Assembly (NCBI GenBank): GCA_030613445.1
Contig: JAUWLY010000016.1
Coordinates: 1-17,894 of the forward strand
Length of the DNA stretch: 17,894 nt
Reading direction: 5' to 3'
Origin: Candidatus Stahliibacteriota bacterium
GTDB lineage: Bacteria > Hydrothermota > Tepidihabitantia > SM23-42
The notes under the pieces were generated by a model that did not search any database, was not told the DNA's origin, and was given only the letters and a program-made list of their open reading frames with translations. A program made the position numbers and the translations under genes. Shown in pieces: positions 14,079 through 17,894 of this stretch (its first letter is position 1; each line of letters starts with the position of its first letter).

Positions 14079-14228
14079 GGAAAGGAGCCATAGGCTGGAA
14101 GTTAGCACTACGTGCTGGAACAGTTTTAATTCCCTTCATTTCAAATCATTCCATTCGAAGAATCCATTCCAGTGTGAAACACTCATTTCCATACGAAGTA
14201 TCTTTTCCATGCTTAGCATCATATCTCC
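14079..14228. repeat. Array of seven mini-hairpins with GGAA/TTCC spacers
   Basis: Seven palindromes of 9-13 bp, each with a different stem and a 3-nt loop: AGCC-ata-GGCT, AGCAC-tac-GTGCT, ATT-tca-AAT, ATTC-gaa-GAAT, AGTGT-gaa-ACACT, ATAC-gaa-GTAT, ATGC-tta-GCAT (at 14086, 14104, 14138, 14153, 14171, 14191 and 14209). Spacers are mostly exactly 7 nt and conserved: GGAAAGG and GGAAGTT on the left, CCATTCC, CATTTCC and CTTTTCC on the right. Orientation flips at the centre (GGAA 14117-14120 facing TTCC 14130-14133). It is not a CRISPR array, since spacers are too short and the palindromes are not repeats of one sequence. Function unknown. Confidence 0.8.
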
Positions 14229-14240
14229 CTAGGCTTTACG

Positions 14241-14272
14241 CTCCGTTTCACCGTTACTCCGATACGCCGTTT
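14241..14272 (-). repeat. Degenerate period-8 tandem block, copy 3
   Basis: CTCCGTTT, CACCGTTA, CTCCGATA, CGCCGTTT in register. The first 20 bases are identical to 8827-8846. Confidence 0.7.
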
Positions 14273-14286
14273 CTTCATTGTCTGTA

Positions 14287-14314
14287 TTGACAGTCTGGGT
14301 TTTTTCGGTATACT
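14287..14314 (+). promoter_or_regulatory. Promoter of the Lon-family protease gene
   Basis: TTGACA (14287-14292), a 16-bp spacer, TATACT (14309-14314, 5/6). Transcription from here would give a leader of about 240 nt before the ATG at 14559. Confidence 0.65.
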
Positions 14315-14558
14315 AGTGCCGTTTCAAATAGTTCGTGTTTTAGTTCTGCACGAACATCAGAAATTAGAAAATCGAACATTAATAATTTGAAACGGTACTG
14401 AAATCTCATAAGCTGATATATTTCAGTGAGTGTAGACGAAATGTAATAGCAATGAAATATAATATTAACAAGGAGGTCCCGTTTCTTTCTGAAAAGAAAT
14501 GTGGACATAGAATTTTGCAGCCACATCATAGACATGGGCAAAATTCATGGAGGCAATT
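14314..14558 (+). promoter_or_regulatory. Long structured 5' leader of the Lon-family protease gene
   Basis: AGTGCCGTTTCAAAT (starting about 14315) pairs with ATTTGAAACGGTACT (ending about 14400), giving a 15-bp long-range stem with one G-U pair. Inside it GTTCGTG pairs with CACGAAC. A second stem ACTGAAAT/ATTTCAGT follows (about 14397-14428). An orphan AGGAGG at 14471-14476 is followed by hairpin TTTCTTT-ctga-AAAGAAA (14482-14499) with no start codon at ribosome distance. I do not recognise a known riboswitch or T-box. It could be a cis-regulatory RNA, a separate small RNA, or another palindromic repeat. Confidence 0.5.
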
Positions 14559-16943
14559 ATGAGGAAATTTCGGGAATTAAAGGCATCGCAGCTTCGCTGG
14601 CAATGTGATCCCAAAATCCTTAAATTCAAATCGGTCAATGACTTGCGCACGTATGAAGGAATCATTGGTCAACCGCGGGCAATAGAAGCGATAAAGTTGG
14701 GGCTCGATGTTAAGTACCCAGGGTATAATGTTTTTATTACTGGACCGGTTGGTACAGGCAGAACAACCGCAATTACGAAACTGTTGGAAGAGTTAGAAGT
14801 CAAAAAGGGTGATTTAAAAGACCTCGTGTACGTTAATAACTTCAAGAACCCTGATATGCCTAAGCTAATGGATTTACCACATGGTGACGGCACAAAATTC
14901 AGAAATGCCATGATCGACTTCATCCATGCTCTGAAAGCGAATATACCCCAGGTTTTTAATAGTGAAGAATATACCAAAAGAAGGCAGAATATCGTCAATA
15001 AGTATGAGTTGAAGCACCGTACTTTACTTCAGAATTTTGAAAAGACAGTAGAAGAACAGGGTTTCAAGGTAGTTCAGGTTCAGATGGGTCCATTTGTTCG
15101 TCCTGCAATAATCCCGATCATCAATGGTCAGCCGACGAAACTGGAAGACGTCGATGCGCTGGTGAAGGATGGCAAACTGAGCGAAGAGAAATATAATGAA
15201 ATGCGCGAAAAGAGGAAGCAATTAGAGGCGGAGATGGCTACCATATACAGCCGCATCAAAGAAATTCAAGACGCGGTAAACACAGATCTACAGAAGCTCA
15301 ATGAGTGGGTGGTTAAACCAGCTGTCGCAGATCTGATTGACGCCATAAAAAAGCGTTTCACAAGTAAAAAGATTGCGAAGTATTTAACTGATGTTCTAAG
15401 CTCAATAATGGCGAGTCTTGACCGTTTCTTAAAAAAAGAAAACAAGGAGGATCCTTTTCGTGAATACCAGGTTAATGTTCTTGTTGACAATGCTGATACT
15501 GACGTAATCCCGATTATCTTCGAGACAACGCCTTCATATAAGAACCTTTTTGGTACGATCGAACGGCACCCCACTGGTCCAGGTATGGTAGTCAGCGATT
15601 TTCTGAACATAAAGGCCGGTTCTCTGCTCCATGCCAATGGTGGTTATCTTGTTATTAATGCTTTTGATGCGCTTACTGAACCTGGTGTCTGGCAAGCTCT
15701 GAAGAGGACATTACGTAATGGCGTGATTGATATTCAAGCCTTTGATCCGTTTTACATTTTCTCGACAACCGCGCTCAAACCCGAGCCCATTACGGTTGAC
15801 GTCAAGGTTATCATGATCGGCAGCCAGTGGTTGTACTATTTACTTTATTACCGCGACGAGGATTTCAAGAAAATTTTTAAAGTAAAGGCTGATTTTGATA
15901 CAGTTATGAACAAAAATGTGAGTAATATCAATGAATATGCTTGCCTCATAAAATCTATTTGTCATGCTGAAAAACTACTCCCTTTTACAAAACAAGCGGT
16001 TGCCGATATTATCGAGTACAGCGTCCGTATCGCTGGGCGCAAGGATAAGCTTTCAACGAGGTTCCACATTATTGCCGATATTATCCGCGAAGCTGATTAC
16101 TGGGCGCGCCAGGCAAAACATAAGAGCATAGATGCTGATGACCTTGACAATGCGATTCAAGGATGGCGTAGAAGAGTGAATATGATGGAGGATAAGATTC
16201 AGGAACTGATCGAGAAAGACATACTTATGATTAGTACCACGAAAAAAGTGGTTGGTCAAATCAACGGTCTTTCAGTGTATCAAATAGGCGATTACAGTTT
16301 TGGAAAGCCAACAAGAATAACCGCTAAAACATCGATTGGTCGTGCCGGTATCATAAATATTGAGCGTGAAGCAAAACTCGGCGGTCGAACTTACAATAAA
16401 GGTGTTCTTATCCTGGGCGGCTTTCTGAAATCACGTTATGCACAAAACCAACCCATGACCATGGATGCAACTTTGGGGTTTGAACAATCATATAGTGAGA
16501 TTGATGGAGATTCTGCTTCTAGTACCGAGGTCTATGCTATATTGTCTTCATTGTCAGGTGTACCGATAACCCAAGAGTATGCGGTGACCGGTTCGGTCAA
16601 CCAGCATGGACAAATACAACCGATCGGTGGGGTGAATCAGAAGATCGAAGGTTTTTACGATATCTGCAAAGCAAAAGGCTTATCCGGTACACAGGGCGTT
16701 ATCATACCTGCCAGTAATGTTGAGGATTTAATGCTCCGGCAAGATCTTGTCGATGCGGTGAAAGCGAAAAAATTCCACATCTATGCTATTAAGACAATTG
16801 ATGAAGGTATTGCATTGCTCACCGGTGTCAAGGCGGGGAGACGAACCAAGACTGGTTTTGAGAAGGAGAGTATAAATTATCTCGTTGCAAAAAAACTTAA
16901 AGAATATGCGGTACAGATGAAGAATTTTGCCAAAGGGAAGTAA
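14559..16943 (+). CDS. Lon-family ATP-dependent protease (AAA_32 / YcbZ-like)
   Basis: 794 aa. ATG 14559 is preferred over the in-frame ATG 14547 because GGAGG lies 5 nt before it. The Walker A equivalent is GPVGTGRTT (62-70), with Arg at the usual Lys, a form common in the Lon-related AAA_32/YcbZ branch. Two coiled-coil stretches (about 140-170 and 205-245) interrupt the ATPase domain, another trait of this branch. The C-terminal protease domain has DGDSASS with catalytic S652 and GGVNQKIEGF with K695. The 43-residue spacing equals S679/K722 of E. coli Lon. No transmembrane segments are seen, so it should be a soluble protein-quality-control or regulatory protease; substrates are unknown. 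It converges on leuS with 30 bp between. Confidence 0.9.
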   Translation: MRKFRELKASQLRWQCDPKILKFKSVNDLRTYEGIIGQPRAIEAIKLGLDVKYPGYNVFITGPVGTGRTTAITKLLEELEVKKGDLKDLVYVNNFKNPDMPKLMDLPHGDGTKFRNAMIDFIHALKANIPQVFNSEEYTKRRQNIVNKYELKHRTLLQNFEKTVEEQGFKVVQVQMGPFVRPAIIPIINGQPTKLEDVDALVKDGKLSEEKYNEMREKRKQLEAEMATIYSRIKEIQDAVNTDLQKLNEWVVKPAVADLIDAIKKRFTSKKIAKYLTDVLSSIMASLDRFLKKENKEDPFREYQVNVLVDNADTDVIPIIFETTPSYKNLFGTIERHPTGPGMVVSDFLNIKAGSLLHANGGYLVINAFDALTEPGVWQALKRTLRNGVIDIQAFDPFYIFSTTALKPEPITVDVKVIMIGSQWLYYLLYYRDEDFKKIFKVKADFDTVMNKNVSNINEYACLIKSICHAEKLLPFTKQAVADIIEYSVRIAGRKDKLSTRFHIIADIIREADYWARQAKHKSIDADDLDNAIQGWRRRVNMMEDKIQELIEKDILMISTTKKVVGQINGLSVYQIGDYSFGKPTRITAKTSIGRAGIINIEREAKLGGRTYNKGVLILGGFLKSRYAQNQPMTMDATLGFEQSYSEIDGDSASSTEVYAILSSLSGVPITQEYAVTGSVNQHGQIQPIGGVNQKIEGFYDICKAKGLSGTQGVIIPASNVEDLMLRQDLVDAVKAKKFHIYAIKTIDEGIALLTGVKAGRRTKTGFEKESINYLVAKKLKEYAVQMKNFAKGK

Positions 16944-16973
16944 TTAGATTTCTGAAAAAAGCCAGAGATCTTC

Positions 16974-17894
16974 TTATACGACTATATTCAATATTTTGTT
17001 CGGCACATAAATTATCTTTTTGATTTCCTTGTCTTTGATGTGACGTTGTATCCGCGCATCTTGAAGGGCAAGGTCTTTGACTTTTTTTTCGTTGGTTTCG
17101 CCCTCAATTTCAAGGTGCGAGCGAACCCGACCATTGATTTGCAGAACAATGGTGCTGGTACGATCTTTTAGGTATGCTTTATCACACTCAAGCCACTTCT
17201 GTTTTGAAAGACTTCCTTTTTCGTCAATAAGCGACCACAATTCATCGGCTAAATGAGGTGCAAAGGGCGATAGGAGATGGATGAAAGCGTATATTCCGTA
17301 ACCATAGACAGCGCTTTTATTATTGCAGGCATAGAGCTCATTTAGAAGCTCCCAGAGAGCAGCTATCGCAGTATTGAATTTGAATGTTTCAAGGTCATCA
17401 GTTACTTTATCGATGATCTGATTTATTCTGATAAACAATCTTTCTTCATCTGGTGGTATCTTGGTCGGTTTGCTTTTTGAAACCGAAGTCTTGTTGTCGA
17501 CAACAAGATGGTAGGCTCGGTTCATAAACCTTTCTGAGCCGACCACCCCTTCATTAGTCCATTCGCTCTCCCGTTCGGGAGGTGCAGCGAAGAGAATTGT
17601 CAAACGGGCAACATCAGCACCGTGTTTTTCAATGAACTGACGTGCCGGTACAAGGTTACCTCTTGATGAGGACATTTTTTCACCGTTTTTCATAAGCATG
17701 CCAAGATTAAAGAGGTTGACGACTGGCTCATCGACTGAAATATAACCAGCGTCGTAAAGCACTTTTGTGAAAAATCGGAAATAAATCAGATGTCCGGTTG
17801 AATGTTCGCTTGTGCCGCCAGTGTACTGGTCAATGGGGAGCCACATGTCGGCATTTTTTCTTGAACAAAACTCATGGCCATTTTTTGGATCCAG
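16974..17894 (-). CDS. leuS: Leucyl-tRNA synthetase, C-terminal part (N-terminus outside window)
   Basis: 306 codons of the 3' part; the frame is open to the window edge, so an internal ATG at 17846 is not the start. The visible part opens with a zinc-finger-like end (PKNGHEFCSRKNADMWLPIDQY), then the class I catalytic-domain block (YTGG, EH, LIYFRFFTKVL), the KMSSSRGN signature loop and the GADVARLTILFAAPPERESEW segment typical of LeuRS. The anticodon-binding domain (FIHLLSPFAPHLADELW) and the small C-terminal domain follow (VLQINGRVRSHLEIEG, KIIYVPNKILNIVV). It charges tRNA-Leu in the cytosol. Most bacterial LeuRS have KMSKSKGN rather than KMSSSRGN. No clear terminator lies between it and the converging protease gene. 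Confidence 0.95.
   Translation of the reverse strand: MDPKNGHEFCSRKNADMWLPIDQYTGGTSEHSTGHLIYFRFFTKVLYDAGYISVDEPVVNLFNLGMLMKNGEKMSSSRGNLVPARQFIEKHGADVARLTILFAAPPERESEWTNEGVVGSERFMNRAYHLVVDNKTSVSKSKPTKIPPDEERLFIRINQIIDKVTDDLETFKFNTAIAALWELLNELYACNNKSAVYGYGIYAFIHLLSPFAPHLADELWSLIDEKGSLSKQKWLECDKAYLKDRTSTIVLQINGRVRSHLEIEGETNEKKVKDLALQDARIQRHIKDKEIKKIIYVPNKILNIVV

Larger units (their letters stand above)
13895..14558. other. Divergent intergenic region, 664 bp
   Basis: From left to right: FBP promoter and leader, a period-8 GAGTTATT block, an unassigned stretch (about 13995-14078), the mini-hairpin array (14079-14228), a period-8 block, the lon promoter and a long structured leader. Several short open frames cross it on both strands, and none looks like a protein. 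Confidence 0.7.

Noticed and set aside
14079..14228. CRISPR array
   Set aside because: The palindromic units differ from one another and spacers are about 7 nt, far too short and too similar to one another. No cas genes are nearby.
14458..14476. Second promoter (TATAAT at 14458) with AGGAGG for a small gene
   Set aside because: There is no -35 match 15-18 bp upstream and no start codon at ribosome distance from AGGAGG except a three-codon frame.
14275..14541. Minus-strand 88-codon open frame in the lon leader
   Set aside because: It overlaps the lon promoter and the paired leader segments and has no ribosome binding site or recognisable protein features.
16944..16973. Terminator between the converging protease and leuS genes
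   Set aside because: Only a 3-4 bp palindrome around AGATCT is visible, too weak to call.

Overview
The window looks like one stretch of chromosome from an uncultured, moderately AT-rich Gram-negative-type bacterium. The best guess is a WOR-3/Stahlbacteria-like or other FCB-adjacent candidate lineage. The guess rests on a secreted protein with a FlgD-like/T9SS-like C-terminal domain, a PorV/PorQ-like outer-membrane protein, a lipoprotein, an archaeal-type (class V) fructose-1,6-bisphosphate aldolase/phosphatase, and very large kinase/TPR/sigma54 fusion regulators. There is no rRNA or other marker that would settle the taxonomy.

Layout. 1-4296 (minus, cut by the window edge): a giant regulator with Ser/Thr kinase, P-loop ATPase, TPR, GAF and sigma54-activator domains. 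4297-4907: repeat-rich divergent intergenic region. 4908-7189 (plus): a saccharopine-dehydrogenase/lysine-6-dehydrogenase-like enzyme and a secreted protein, closed by a strong intrinsic terminator. 7190-7628: repeats. 7629-8624 (minus): zinc alcohol dehydrogenase. 8625-8986: repeats and divergent promoters. 8987-10055 (plus): small outer-membrane barrel-like protein overlapping a lipoprotein. 10069-10190: palindromic element. 10228-12067 (plus): endonuclease III-like glycosylase overlapping a DUF4015 putative glycoside hydrolase, whose 3' end overlaps the PorV-like gene on the other strand. 11826-13894 (minus): FBP aldolase/phosphatase followed by the PorV-like gene. 13895-14558: repeats, a hairpin array and a long structured leader. 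14559-16943 (plus): Lon-family protease. 16974-17894 (minus, cut by the window edge): leucyl-tRNA synthetase.

The genes are mostly ordinary housekeeping, envelope and regulatory genes with no obvious shared pathway. The unusual content lies between them. Every intergenic interval over 300 bp is packed with short structured repeats: (i) two-hairpin elements with outward GTAG heads, showing covariation between copies and resembling REP/BIME elements; (ii) an array of seven mini-hairpins with different stems and conserved GGAA/TTCC spacers; (iii) degenerate tandem blocks with 7- or 8-bp period.

Six promoter-like sequences all read TTGAnn, 16 bp, then a TATAAT-like box. Four of them place the -10 box only 5-6 nt before the start codon, so leaderless transcription appears common here.
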